Shown here: positions 37,161-48,563 of the stretch, piece by piece
How the letters are laid out: each line of letters begins with the position of its first letter
Numbering within the stretch: position 1 is the first letter of the stretch
Assembly (NCBI RefSeq): GCF_036785885.1
Contig: NC_092326.1
Span: 38,836,287 to 38,900,286, forward strand
Origin: Coffea arabica
Lineage: Eukaryota; Streptophyta; Magnoliopsida; Gentianales; Rubiaceae
Direction of reading: 5' to 3'
Length of the DNA stretch: 64,000 nucleotides
Notes under the pieces: generated by a model
The model's database searches: none
What the model saw: only the letters and a program-made list of their open reading frames with translations
Told to the model about the DNA's origin: nothing
Program-made: the position numbers and the translations under genes

Positions 37161-37554
37161 GGTGGACGGTGGCATTAATTTGAAAAAAATTATCTTAACA
37201 AGTTTTAAACACCTTTAAAAATATTATAAAAAATTTATTATAAAAATTTTTCATATACATTGTTACAGTAAAATATTTTAAAAATACTTCTAAAAATAGC
37301 TAAGTTGAACTGAACCTTAAGTTTGGTGGTTCCTCTCGAAAGCCATGGTCTATAGATGAAGTTTTCAACCCATATATCAGACGTTGAAAGCATTGCTAAA
37401 GCACAGGGCTTCACATGGCCACAATCACATATGAAATTTGTACAAAAATCACGTCTAGTTCTGAAACCTTGTCCCTCTTTGTGTGGGCAAGAAATTAGTG
37501 GATTCAAAGAATGTATAAGTAAATAAATATGGCCCCGGTTTCCATATGCCAAAT

Positions 37555-38145
37555 TAGACAGTGATATCTGTAACAAGATTTTAGACTCTATTTGATAGAG
37601 CAATTCAACACTTAAATTTACTGGATTCAAATCTTGATGTATTCAGATGCGTTTGATAATCAAAACTAGAACATCTAAATTTATTAAGTGGCACTAAATT
37701 TTATAGGCAAAATTTGCTTCAAAAAATAAGTCCCTATTTCACAATCCAATTCAGCACTTAAACTTAATGGAGTCAGATCTTAATATGTTCAGATGCGTTT
37801 AATAATTAAAAATTGAACATTTGAATTAATTAAGTGCCACTGAATTTTCTAAACAAAATTTACTCTAAAAAATAAGTGATAAGCTATTCACTTATCACTG
37901 AATGTGATATACACTCAAATGTATTAGATTTAATATTTAATAATTAAATAACTTAATAAATTCAGACTTCAGATTTCAAATTTTATTTTTCGGACTTTAG
38001 TTTTATCAAACGCACCCTAAGTGATAAGCTATTGATATACACTTAATGTATCAAATTTAGTACTTAACAATTCACTAACTTAATAGATTCGAACTTCAAA
38101 CTTCAAATTTTAGTTTTCAAACTTTAATTTTATCAAATGCTTCTT
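37555..38145. repeat. Degenerate direct repeats of a MITE-like sequence
   Basis: Two ~155-bp units near 37590-37735 and 37740-37880 share gatgcgtttgataatcaaa and nearby phrases. They are followed by two related blocks ending in cttatcactgaatgtg-like and caaacgcaccctaag phrases. Non-coding, probably nested copies of one element. Confidence 0.55.
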
Positions 38146-38670
38146 AGGCATGGGTAGAATGAAATGTAATTTCATAAATTTTGCTGAGCTATTAACGAGT
38201 ACAATTAGACCTCCTTTAGTTTGAATTAAAGAAAAAACTATATCTTCTTACAATGCAAAATGACAATGTATTACCTTTTCCACAGTCCTTACATTTTTTT
38301 TTTTGTTTTTGCTTGACACAATCCTTACATTTTTATGGACCACTACTGGACCATGATATTCTGCATACTAAGAAACAAACTTATTACTGTAAACGTTCGC
38401 TTGTCTATATGCTTCATGGACCACGTAACTCTTACCTGTGTGGTAACATCAAAGTGAGACAGTGAATCCAAAATAACATCATGCTCGAGTGTGGTGCGGT
38501 AGCTAATTTGTCAGGTATTCAATAGGATTATTCCAATTTGTCAATGTTTCCATCACATTTCTTGCTTCAAAGTTCTCGAGTCAAGACAAAGGATTGCCAA
38601 CATCAAGAGATCATAAGCTTTGCCAGTTGGAAGCAATATTCAATAATTGAAGTATCCTTAAAAAAGAACA

Positions 38671-39696
38671 GGTTAATCACAAAAACTCCCCCTAAGGTAC
38701 AACCATTTTATATTTTATCCCCTAACGTTATTTTTTCTCATTTTATCCCTTAAACTGTTAGTCAATTCTAATATTGTGTAATAGTGATGTCAAAAAGACA
38801 TTTATACTCTCTAAGAGTTATCTACGGTAAATCCACTTAGAGTGTAGCCTATTTTGCTACTTATCTCCTAAACATCATTTTTTATCAATTTGTTTGTTTG
38901 TTACTTAAATCATTAGTGAACTGCAATATTTGATAACACTCAAGACAATTAATATCTAAGAAATAATATTCCTAACATAATAATAATAAATAATATTTTT
39001 ATATTTATGATCCTAGTTAAATTTCATTCCATAATTGCACTTTTTTTAGATTTAGGAGAATATCTTGTTAATTTTACTTAATACTGAGAAAAACAAAGAA
39101 AAATTGTCATTTAAAATGTAAAAATATTTTTAAATTTCAATAAATAAGCCGGATATTGTCAGTTTCTCTTTGGGAATGTGCAGACGGCTAAACTTTTCTT
39201 TTAGTAATAGGATTTCTTTTATACAGAAGTATACAAAGTTTTTATTTCTAATACTTAAAAAAAAAAAACATGGTTGATTTGGAGTTCAAAGTTTTTGAAG
39301 TTATTGTTTTAATATACGATGCTCAAATGCTATTAATATTTATTTGGATTGCTAAATTTATCTAAAAACCTTTTTTTCACAAATATTTATCAACCACTTT
39401 TTTATTTCACAAATATCAAATTGAAAAAAGTGCTATTATTCTAAACAATTTTTCAAGTAATCTCCTATCCAAACAAACCCATCCGTAGATCTTTAATAAT
39501 ATTTTCTTATTTTAGTTTTGAACTAATATTTTTTCCCTTATCACATGAGATAACCAGCATATCAATAGAAAAATGATATTAGAGGTATCAATGTTTTTTG
39601 ACATTTTCGTTACGCAAGGCTAGAATTGACTAACGATTTAGAGAATAAAGTGAGAAAAAATAATGTTAGGAGGTATATTGCAACAATGGTTAAACC
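38671..39696. mobile_element. TIR element, about 1.0 kb
   Basis: The left arm contains ttattttttctcattttatc and gttagtcaattcta; both recur inverted in the right arm (tagaattgactaac, gagaaaaaataatgttagg). Outer ends are ggttaatcac and its near-complement gttaaacc. An inner GTTTGGAT-type block lies at about 39340-39480. Non-coding. Target duplication is unclear. Confidence 0.65.
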
Positions 39697-39715
39697 TTAT
39701 TTTATTTTTTTTTTT

Positions 39716-39733
39716 GGGGGGGGGGGGGGGGGG
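39716..39733. repeat. Poly(G) tract, 18 bases
   Basis: A T run passes directly into an 18-base G run just outside the TIR element and about 220 bp downstream of the apyrase B stop codon. Confidence 0.8.
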
Positions 39734-39951
39734 TGTTGTGATTAACACGAAAAGAAATCATGCTAGAGAGACATGTTAATTTCAAAGAATCAACGAAGAA
39801 ACATGTCGCCAGATTCGTTTAACTCTATCTTGCTCAGTCATGGGCCCCAAGTACATCAAGTCATCAAGAGAGTACTCATTTCTTGCTCCAAAGCTAGCAT
39901 GCTTTGACTTTGTCAGCTGAAATTTCCAGTCAGGTCTCCGAATCTTTGCTT

Positions 39952-42487
39952 TCAATTTTGTGATGAAACAGCATCAATGGCAGATCCCAGTGGCCAAGCA
40001 GTTTCAAGAAGGGAATCTTTGTATTTGATTTTTTTCACCAGTGTAATCTTTTTGAAAGGATTCAGACCTGGAAATGATGAATTAGTAGTCAACAATCTAA
40101 TCCAGCGTGTAAATCGATCAATATACATATGGAACTTTACTAGTATATATTTGCACAAGAATAATTTTAAGATGATCATAATGAAGGAGCTTACCAAATC
40201 CATTAACAAGCAATGAGTACTCATAAACTAGATCCAAACATGTGAATGGCCTATCACTTTCATTGATGTTTGGAAATACAGATTTGATATCTTTATACTT
40301 TGTCCTGCAAGCACACTTGGCTGCACTCAAGAAATGCAGCGGACGAGCAGTAGCAGAAGGTACATTTGTCTTGATAACACCAACCTGCAGCCAAAAGAGA
40401 TTCTTCAGAATGGTAGTCTGCTGGCTACAGTCAATCAGAATTCAGGAACTATGGAGAAAAAGATTTTCTACCTGAGAAGCCCTGTCATAGAAGAATGATG
40501 CGACATACAGATTCTTCTGTCCATCTCCACCACCGCCATTCCAGACACCGTTGAATGTGCATTTCTTGTGCTTGCAGGGGGCATTGATCTTAAGTGCCTT
40601 CAGAACAAATGCCCTGCATTTCTTCATATTTGGACCAGTCGGAAAAGCTGAAGCTCTGTAGGCAACATCTCCGTAGGTATAGTATCCTTCAAGGAAGAAA
40701 CATTTTAAGTCAATGCCTCTTCTTTTTTTTTTTCTTTTCTTTTTTTTTTTTAATAATTACTTTCAGGTTGATTGAGCATCTCCCAGTTTCTACATTTCTG
40801 AATTTTTTATGGTTACTAAGAAACTGAGGATATGGCAACTTTCAATGGATATAAGAAGGCATAGCATTATGTGACTACCATGGTAACCATAGAGTATGCA
40901 TGGATGACTCGAGTTTCTTGAAACCTTCAGAATCTCAGCACGAGCAGCTAGTAAACCATAGTTCAGGTAACTATACGGGAAAGTCAAGAATTGTAATGTT
41001 AAAGCTATATCAATTGGATAGAATGGCAACTCCAAAAAGCAGGAAGCAAAAGATAATTGATCCAATGCTAAACAAGAAAAGATTAATGCCTTTCAAGAAA
41101 GTGAAGTAAAGCAGAGCAACAGATTAAGGTATAATCACTTGAATCAAGAGACCATATTCATCTAATGGAGCAGCATACCTGTAAGCGTAAAGGTGATATG
41201 TACTTCCGAGAAGATTCTTTTCCTGAATATATGTTTCTTTCTTGGACAGCTTGGAGGCCTTTAGAGCTACTTCCTTTGACACAGCATATGTCATCTGTAC
41301 TGATCCACCACCAAGATCAATTGTGCCAACAGTTTCTGAGTATTTTTTGCCTGCTGTTCCCAACAGATAATTTATGGCAGCCTAATATATTCAGAAGAAT
41401 GCATATCAGTAGGTGTTTACAGAGGTGATGGAGATTTCAACCAAATGTTTTAGTACCTATACTTTCGCAGAGAAAAATCAAAATCTTCAATTACAAAGTT
41501 TATCATATAGATATAAATATTTCTCATCATAATGCCTGATTAAGACACATGAACTAGAAGCTGCAAAATAAGTACTATGAGAACAACACAGAACTCACCC
41601 ATATGTAGGCAGCTTCCTGTGAACCTTCAAGAATTGTCACCCACTCTGCCTTGTACTTGAGTGAACTTTCATTCTTCAACAAATCTCTTACCTTCAGTAA
41701 AGAAACCATAATCTTGAGACTTGAAACACAAAAAAACTCAGTATGTATTTCTTTTTTAGAAGAAAAGAGTTTTAGAAACCAAGGGGTGGAAAGGAAGAGT
41801 CCATAAAAAGACTCTTGTTGCACGAACAAAAGTATACAACCATATTTTACCGCTTGCAAAATCTTTTCTGAGGAGTCACCTTTCAACAGTCTAAGACCTG
41901 CAGTTGCCTGCCAATGCATTTTTTCACAACACAGTATCAGGCAAAATTAAAGCATATTAGTAGCAAAGTGCTTAAATAGAATTACCTACCCCAACTTTAA
42001 CAGGAGTATTAGCACGAAATTCTTTTGGGACAATTGCTTCAGCTTTTTCAAGCAAGGGCTTAAGAGATTGTGCAGCAGCTTCAGGGCCATCTGCATATGA
42101 ACTCAGCCCTGGTTTTATCTACATCCCAAAATCATGAATTAAAACAGACGAAACATAAATCCAGGATAAAGAGCAACAGGGCTTTCCTTAAGTACTGCAA
42201 GAGGTGAAAGCAGAAATACAAAGAAACAGATGAATGGGATTCCACACCGCTTTAAAAAACTCAAAATCTTGGCCAATTTGAACCAAATCCAAGTTTCTAT
42301 CAAAGTGCAAGACGTGGACTCTGCTGCCAGTACTTCCAGCATCAATTATGACTGCATACTTCCCTGAAGCATCATTGCTGAGGAGGACACCGTTGGACAA
42401 CTTACCGCTGAGTGATAAAGAATAAGTGGTTTGGAGGAATGGCATGCAAGAGACAAAAACGAAGGCAATAAGGTGTTGCTTCAGCAT
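39952..42487 (-). CDS. Apyrase B (GDA1/CD39 family)
   Basis: Nine exons: 42487-42248, 42118-41990, 41907-41851, 41691-41599, 41381-41179, 40970-40879, 40686-40472, 40384-40195, 40067-39952; 444 residues, close to potato apyrase in length. Motifs: ACR1 [11 protein letters not shown] (about 49-59), ACR2 [13 protein letters not shown]3 [13 protein letters not shown]4 [12 protein letters not shown] with the canonical Gln, and [12 protein letters not shown] followed by only two residues, so the C-terminus is shorter than in A and C. Residues 1-23 form a signal peptide. Exon sizes equal those of A and C for exons 2-4 and 6-8; exon 5 is one codon shorter. It is the most compact of the three because its introns lack large insertions. 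Probable role as for A: breakdown of nucleotides in the secretory pathway or apoplast. Confidence 0.93.
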
Positions 42488-42958
42488 TTTCCTCTATTTT
42501 CAATCAATTTTTTGGCAAAACTGTTTCTGAATGCTTTTCTCCTTATACAGTTATATCCTGCATTTCAGCATGATGATTGACATTAAAAATTTTGTGGGAC
42601 ATTTGGCATTATTTTACTATTTATTAAAAAAAAAAAAAAAAGAAACCACATTGCAGGAGAAAAAAGCATCTTTTTAAAAGTTTTTCACTTTTAATGCTTG
42701 GATTAGCAAGACAACTTACTCTTAACATATTGTTGGCGAAATGAAGGATAAGGGTAGTTTAGAAGCTCATACTGTACGAGTAAAAGATCACATGAATATA
42801 TATTAAGTCGGAATTTCACACCAATTACTCCAATGTTCTTTCACTTCTTTGGTTAGACCTTCTCCTCTTCCAACTAACATAAGGGAGAACAGTAGTGAGT
42901 GTAGTACAGAGAGAAAAGCTCAAACGAGAACAAAAATTACCAACTTGGAAAGTTTTGC
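42488..42958. other. Upstream region of apyrase B
   Basis: Presumed promoter. A TATA-like word (minus strand, gtataagg) lies about 50-60 bp before the start codon. I found no GNATATNC motif. Bounded upstream by the Pack-MULE. Confidence 0.4.
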
Positions 42959-43289
42959 GACGTGAAAGGGAAAATGGCGTCCCTAATTTTTTTTTTATAA
43001 TGTCAATTTGGTCCCTACTTAATTTTTTTGATCAATTTAATCCCTATACTTATTTATCAGTTCCAATTGAGGAACACTACTGCGGCGCTACCACCATGTA
43101 ATTTCGATCAAGTTTCTAATTGAGCACCTAAGTAAGGATATTTTGGGTACTTCACAGCTGGGGCTATAAGATAAGAAGTAAAATCAAAGGGAAAATTTAC
43201 CGACACATTTTTATCAGTGAGAAAAACCCACCGAACTTAAGCTATTAACATAACAAATCAAGGAGATTTAATCAGGGGGTTCTTTACAA

Positions 43290-46075
43290 GGCAGTGGTAA
43301 TGGTGGTGGAAGGGGTTCTATACAAGGTGGTGGTGGAGGTGAATGAGGCGGAGGCGAGAAGTGTACAACTGGCGGTGGAGGTGGCGAGTGTACAAGTGGT
43401 GGTAAGGGTAGCTATGAGTAAATGTACGCTAGTAGTGATGAGTAAATGTACACTGATGGTGGCGGTGGGGGTGAGTTTGGTGGTGGAAGTGGGGGTGAGT
43501 TATAATAGTAGGGGATAGGTGGAGGAGAGTATAGAGGAGGTGGTAGAGAATTTGGTGGTGGAGGCGGCGGTGACCGCACACAGTATGGCGGAGTCGGCAA
43601 AGGAGGTGGAGGGGAAGGTGGAAGTGGTGAGATAGCTGGACGAAGAGGTGATGGAGAAGGTGGAGAGGTGAAGGAGGTAGTGGCGGAGGAGAAGAAGGTG
43701 GAGGGGGTGAGGGAGGAGGAGGTGGCAGAGAATAAACTGGCGGTGACAGAGAAGGCGGTGGAGGAGGAGAGTAAATAGGTGGCGGTAGAGGTGGTGAGGA
43801 TGATGGAGTGTTAGAAAATTGGCTTAATTTCTGTTAGACAGGTTTCTTGTTTTGTATGCAAGTAACTAGTTTTTTAATTGATTTTAATTACTTGAAATAG
43901 TAGTCAAGAAATTTACTATTTTGTTTAGAATTAGAAGTTATTCCTATTCTGTATAAGTCTAGGAATTAGAATTGATTTCCTATTATTATTTGGGTTTTGG
44001 CAAAATAATGTTATCTATAAATAGGTAAGTTGGCATACTATATAAGAGACACACCATGAGCACAAAAGGGCAACATGTAACCTTATACATGGGAAGTGAG
44101 AGAGGGTTCTTGAGAGATGAGAGATGGTATATAAGGGTTGAGTTTGGATTCAAATTGTATTCTTATACAGGGTTTTCCTCTCATAATAAAGAACGAGTTT
44201 CTCTCCGTGGACATAAACTCAATGGTGGAGCCAAATCACGTTAAATATTGTGTGTCGCTTATTTTTCATGCTTATGGCTTGTTTATCATTAAATTATTAT
44301 ATATTTGATATCTCAATAGTTGTATGTTCCGTACTTGGATCCTAACAAGTGGTATTAGAGCTTGGTTGCGAAATTGGGCTGCTTACAAGCATTTGGATCC
44401 CAACAAATTGAATAGTTGGATCAAGAGATTTGTTATTTATGGTTGGATCCTGATTAACTATTGAGATCAAGCGGGTTGGTGGCTGTTACCCATTGAACAA
44501 TTACATGAGTAGTATCTTTGTTTCAATCGCTGCGTAAAAAGCATTGATGGTAAATGATGAGAAGACAAAAGGCATGGAGGTACTTGACGGTGAATCTTGG
44601 CAGCTGATTCAAGGGTAAAAAAAAAGGCAGAGTCTAATGCAATTTTGGACGTGAATCGATGGAGACTTTCTCACGCCTCTAACGATTGATATTTTATCTC
44701 GGTGGATTTTAGATTTTAGTTATGTTCTTTGAGTGGTGTGGCACATGTCCCAAAGAAACAAAGAAATCTAATTTTCATGCGTTAGAAGACTCTGACAGTT
44801 ACGAGTTTTTCATTTTAGGTGGAGTTTTGAAAACTACATGTAGCGAAATAGTCATGAGGATGGGAAGAAATATGGTGATTTTACCACTTGGTTGCCTCAA
44901 TGATTAGAGTTAGAACTCACAAAAGGAGATCTCAGGTTGCAAGTGGCGGTAAGAAGAAATCCTGCAAAGGAAGACGGTGAATTGAGGCACTTTCTCGCGA
45001 GTCAATTGGAGGTTAGATTCGGGGCAACTACACATGTTTATTTGCCGATTGAATCAATTTGGTATCAGGACTGTATTGATTCGAGTGTATAGTTCAGTAC
45101 CATATTATTTGGTAGTTGAAGGCAAATGGTTGCTAAAAGAAATATTCGCCAATATGGAGATTTGTTAGAAAATTGGCTTAATATCTTTTAAGCAGGTTTC
45201 TTGTTTTGTATGGAAGTAACTAATTTTCTAATTGGTTTTAGTTACTTGAAATAGTAGTTAAGAAATTTCCTATTTTGTTTAGAATTAGAAGTTATTTCCT
45301 ATTATGTATAAGCTTAGAAATTAGAATTGATTTCTTATTATTATTTGGGTTTTGACCAAATAATATTATTTATAAATAGGTGGGTTGGTATACTAAACAA
45401 GAGACACACAAAGAGCACAAAAAGGCAACATGTGGCCTTATACATGGGGACTGAGAGAGGGTTCTTGGGAGATGAGAGATGGTATACAAGAGTTGGGTTT
45501 GGATTCAAATTGTATTCTTGTATAGAATTTTTCTCTCATAATAAAGAACGGATTTCTCTCCGTAGACGTAGGCTCAAGGTGGAGTCGAACTACGTTAAAT
45601 ATTGTGTATCGCTTATTTTTCATACTTGTGACTTGTTTATCATTAAATTGTTGTGTACTTGATATCTCAATAGTTATGTGTTCCGCGCTTGGATCCTAAT
45701 ATGGAGGTGTATAAACTGGCGATGGAGGAAAGGAACGAGGAGAGAGATAGGCGATGAGGGCACCGACACTAGAGGTGAAGGTGGTGGAGGGGGCAAGGTC
45801 GGAATAAGTGGATGACACTTGAATGCACTGCAATGAATTTTCTTAGACAAGAATGCCTTACATTGAGCCTCAGGGAGCTACGATGGCCTAGCTAGCAAAC
45901 AATTCTGGCGATCGTCGAATGCTGGCAAGGCCAAACACATCGGAGGCTCACCAGTGAAAAAGTTATAAGAATAGGTGAAATTCTGAAGCCTTGGAACTTG
46001 GAAGCTGGCATATGCTCTATGGAATATTCCCTCTCAGCATGTTGTGTGCCATATTCAGCTGCTCAAAACTCACCG
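43290..46075 (-). pseudogene. Captured LRR-extensin (LRX) gene fragment
   Basis: LRX proteins are cell-wall proteins with a leucine-rich repeat domain followed by Ser-Pro-rich extensin repeats. On the minus strand, 46075-45707 encodes the end of the LRR domain and the Cys-rich hinge: EQLNMAHNMLRGNIP, then NFTYSYNFFTGEPPMC, FDDRQNC and QCKAFLSKKIHCSAFKC, all diagnostic of LRX. Two in-frame stops (after GNIP and after LLARPS) and one frameshift break it. The extensin part, PPPPxY-type repeats, continues at 43803-43290 across the inserted LTR element. The N-terminal LRRs and the signal peptide are absent. The fragment lies inside a Pack-MULE, so it is a captured copy from elsewhere in the genome and not a resident gene. 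Confidence 0.88.
43809..45701 (+). mobile_element. Short non-autonomous LTR retrotransposon (TRIM-like)
   Basis: Two 539-bp LTRs, 43809-44347 and 45163-45701, begin TGTTAGAAAATTGG and end ggatcctaaca/ggatcctaata. They flank an 815-bp interior without gag or pol. TGGTATTAGAGC at 44350-44361, three bases after the 5' LTR, is a tRNA-Met primer-binding site with one mismatch to the usual form. The 5-bp target duplication TGGAG is intact (43804-43808 and 45702-45706). The LTRs share length but differ at many positions, so the insertion is not recent. It is larger than classical TRIMs, so LARD/TRIM-like is the safest label. Confidence 0.92.
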
Positions 46076-46396
46076 GCCTTGTTTTCTTATTGGTTTTGGG
46101 TTTTTCTCACTGATAAAAATGTATTGGTAAATTTTTCCTTCAATTTTACTTCTTATCTTACAACCCAGTAGTGAAGTATCCGAAATACCCCTGCTTAGGT
46201 GGTTAATTAGAAGTTTGATCAAAATTACATGGTGGTGTTGCCGCGGCGTTCCTCATTGGGAACCAATAAATAAATAAGTATAGGAATTAAATTGGCCAAC
46301 AAAATTAAGTAAGGACCAAATTGACACGATAAAAAAGTTTAGGAACGAAATTGGTCATTTTCCCGATGTGAAATTTGCATTTACTATTAAAGTGTA

Positions 46397-47235
46397 GAAT
46401 TAATTTCAGAAACCTCTCCTGAGGTTTATCATAATATCACCTTATACCCTTAAAAGTTTCAGAAATCTCACATAGCTCCCCTTAAGTGATAATTTGTGTA
46501 ACATTGTCACCCCTTATGTGTAAAAGTAATATTAAAAAATGCATTGAAGTAGAGAGATTATATTATTCTTCTACTTTTATCCTTGTGCAATTTGATTTAC
46601 GAATTTTGAAATATGAAAAAAAGACAAATAAGTTGGAATATTAAACTTAGAATATGAGGTGTAAGTGCAATAAATAATAAATTTAGTCGCTTCGTATCTG
46701 GATAATATTGTTGTGTACAAAGGTAACTTCTAAACCTATTTCAACATTAAAAAAGGCAAAAGTTTCAAGAGATTGGTTGCAACAATGAGGAAATTAAGAG
46801 CAAAGATTTTGTAGTAAAGAAACACAAAAATTTTTCTTTGCTGCAAAGAGGGAACATTATTGTATTGAAAATTTTAGGAGACTGATTGTGGCAAAGATGA
46901 ACATAAAAAAACAAAAATTTTTGAATCAGTTGTGGGAAAGATGAACATTAAAAGCAAATATTTTTGCAACAAAATCGGAGAAAAATATTTTAGATGGCAT
47001 TCTAGTTATTTGTTTTTAGATATTTTAGCTCGTAGATGTTTTTTCTTATCTTTTTCCAACCTTTTGCTACTTAAAAAAATAGGAAAATATTGGAGTTAAG
47101 TTTATCATTTCAAAATCTCTGATCGGGACATCTAGTTACATCATATTGATAGAGGAGGTATGTGAGATTTTTGAAAACTTGAGAGTGTCAGGTGATATTA
47201 GGATGAAGCTCAGGGGAGGTTTCTGAAATTAACCC
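46397..47235. mobile_element. TIR element (AATTTCAGAAACC family), about 840 bp
   Basis: The left end gaattaatttcagaaacctc pairs with the right end ggtttctgaaattaaccc. The subterminal phrase aatatcacct also recurs inverted (aggtgatatt). Third member of the family seen in this window. Confidence 0.7.
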
Positions 47236-47561
47236 TAAAGTTTAATGAGCAAAGTGAGGATTTAAGTATAGTTGAGGGTATAAAATGGAATTAATCATTT
47301 GTTTTTTCCCGTTTGTGTTGGTATATATATTCCCTCGTCTCTGTTTCTGTTCAATAACATGTACAGGTCAGAATGAGATATCTTTGTCCAAAGCAAATCC
47401 CGGTCTAGGAATCAGAATCACCTTTGCCTGCAACCCATGGACAATTTTATAGTATTTTTTGATAATGATGGACAATTTTATAGTATTGTCTTACAGATTT
47501 CATGGCTTATTAATTATTTGCATTGGGAAATTTCTTTGAGTATTGTCGTCCCTCTATGCAC

Positions 47562-48171
47562 CTCTGTTTTCAAACTCGGACCGGACCGGCCGGTCGAACC
47601 GGTTGAACCGGGAACCGGCCAGGTAGCCGGTCCGAGTCACATTAGAAAACCGGAAATTTAAAACCCGGTCAAAGCCGGTCAAAAACCGGGTTTGACCGGG
47701 TTTGACCGGGAAAAAACCGGTTTTTCCGGTTCAACAGTATTTTTTTAAAAAAAAAATTCAAACTTTTTAATATTATGTTTTGACCCCCTAAATTGTTAAA
47801 ACTTATTGATATACCTCAAATATTTGATACTTTATAAATATTGTCCTAAAATTTGATGTTATTTTTCAATTAAATTCATAATTTTAATTCTAAACTTGTT
47901 AATATTTATTAAATAATATAAATTGCTACTTGATTGTTCTAATTTCTTTGTATTTTCTTGTTAAATATATTTGAAACATCAAATATATATGAATATGCCT
48001 TTATTAATATCAATATATTATTAGATATTATATATATAACATTTTAATTTTAAAATAATTTTTATTTATGACGTCATCCGGTTCGACCCCTATCGACCCC
48101 CGGTCGAACCCATTGACCCCTGACCCCTGACCTCGGCCGAGTCGCTATCCGGTCCGGTTCTGAAAACATAG
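47562..48171. mobile_element. Non-autonomous hAT-like DNA transposon
   Basis: A 610-bp insert flanked by the 8-bp direct repeat CTATGCAC (47554-47561 and 48172-48179). Terminal inverted repeats CTCTGTTTTC and CTATGTTTTC lead into CGGACC-type sequence, and the subterminal regions are dense in CCGGT. It is the same family as 6037-7051 but shorter inside. Confidence 0.9.
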
Positions 48172-48179
48172 CTATGCAC

Positions 48180-48563
48180 CCCACGTGAAATGGGCGTAGC
48201 AAGTTATCGTAGGATTGGTCAAACCATGTCCACATTGATCTATGTGATGATATGTTAATTTTGAATTTGGCAAGTAAAGTGCGAGAGACAATAAATAATT
48301 TCTTTCACTGTATCTTGCCTATATACCAAACGAATTTTTCTTACTTGAGAACATTAAATGTAGACTAAAGGGCATGGCTTTATTAGTGATATTATGGAAG
48401 AGCTCATTGAAATTGTGAAGTACTCCACAAAAGTTAAAAAAAAAAAAAAGCATAGATGACATTTTTATCTTCTTAGTTGGAAAATAGTAGCGCGCATCAG
48501 GCAGACTATTATATCCCAACTTTATTATATATCCTGAATAAATCATCCTCACAGAAATGTGGG
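48180..48563. other. Downstream region of apyrase C
   Basis: Presumed 3' flanking sequence of apyrase C. No gene or clear repeat seen. Confidence 0.4.

Larger units (their letters stand above)
42968..46364. mobile_element. Pack-MULE (Mutator-like element carrying an LRR-extensin fragment)
   Basis: Long terminal inverted repeats, 42968-43230 and 46098-46364 (about 265 bp each and roughly 80% alike), both begin GGGAAAATG reading inward. They are flanked by a 9-bp target duplication, GACGTGAAA on the left (42959-42967) and GATGTGAAA on the right (46365-46373), one mismatch apart. Long TIRs plus a 9-bp duplication define Mutator-like elements. Between the TIRs is a fragment of an LRX gene and no transposase, which makes this a Pack-MULE. 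A short LTR element (43809-45701) later inserted in the captured fragment. Confidence 0.88.

Noticed and set aside
36927-37175. 82-codon minus-strand frame rich in Ser, Gly, Lys and Arg
   Set aside because: It is produced by a polypyrimidine/polypurine low-complexity stretch.
43412-43600. Proline-rich peptide as a free-standing small extensin gene
   Set aside because: It is the extensin part of the LRX fragment captured in the Pack-MULE and has no start, signal peptide or promoter of its own.
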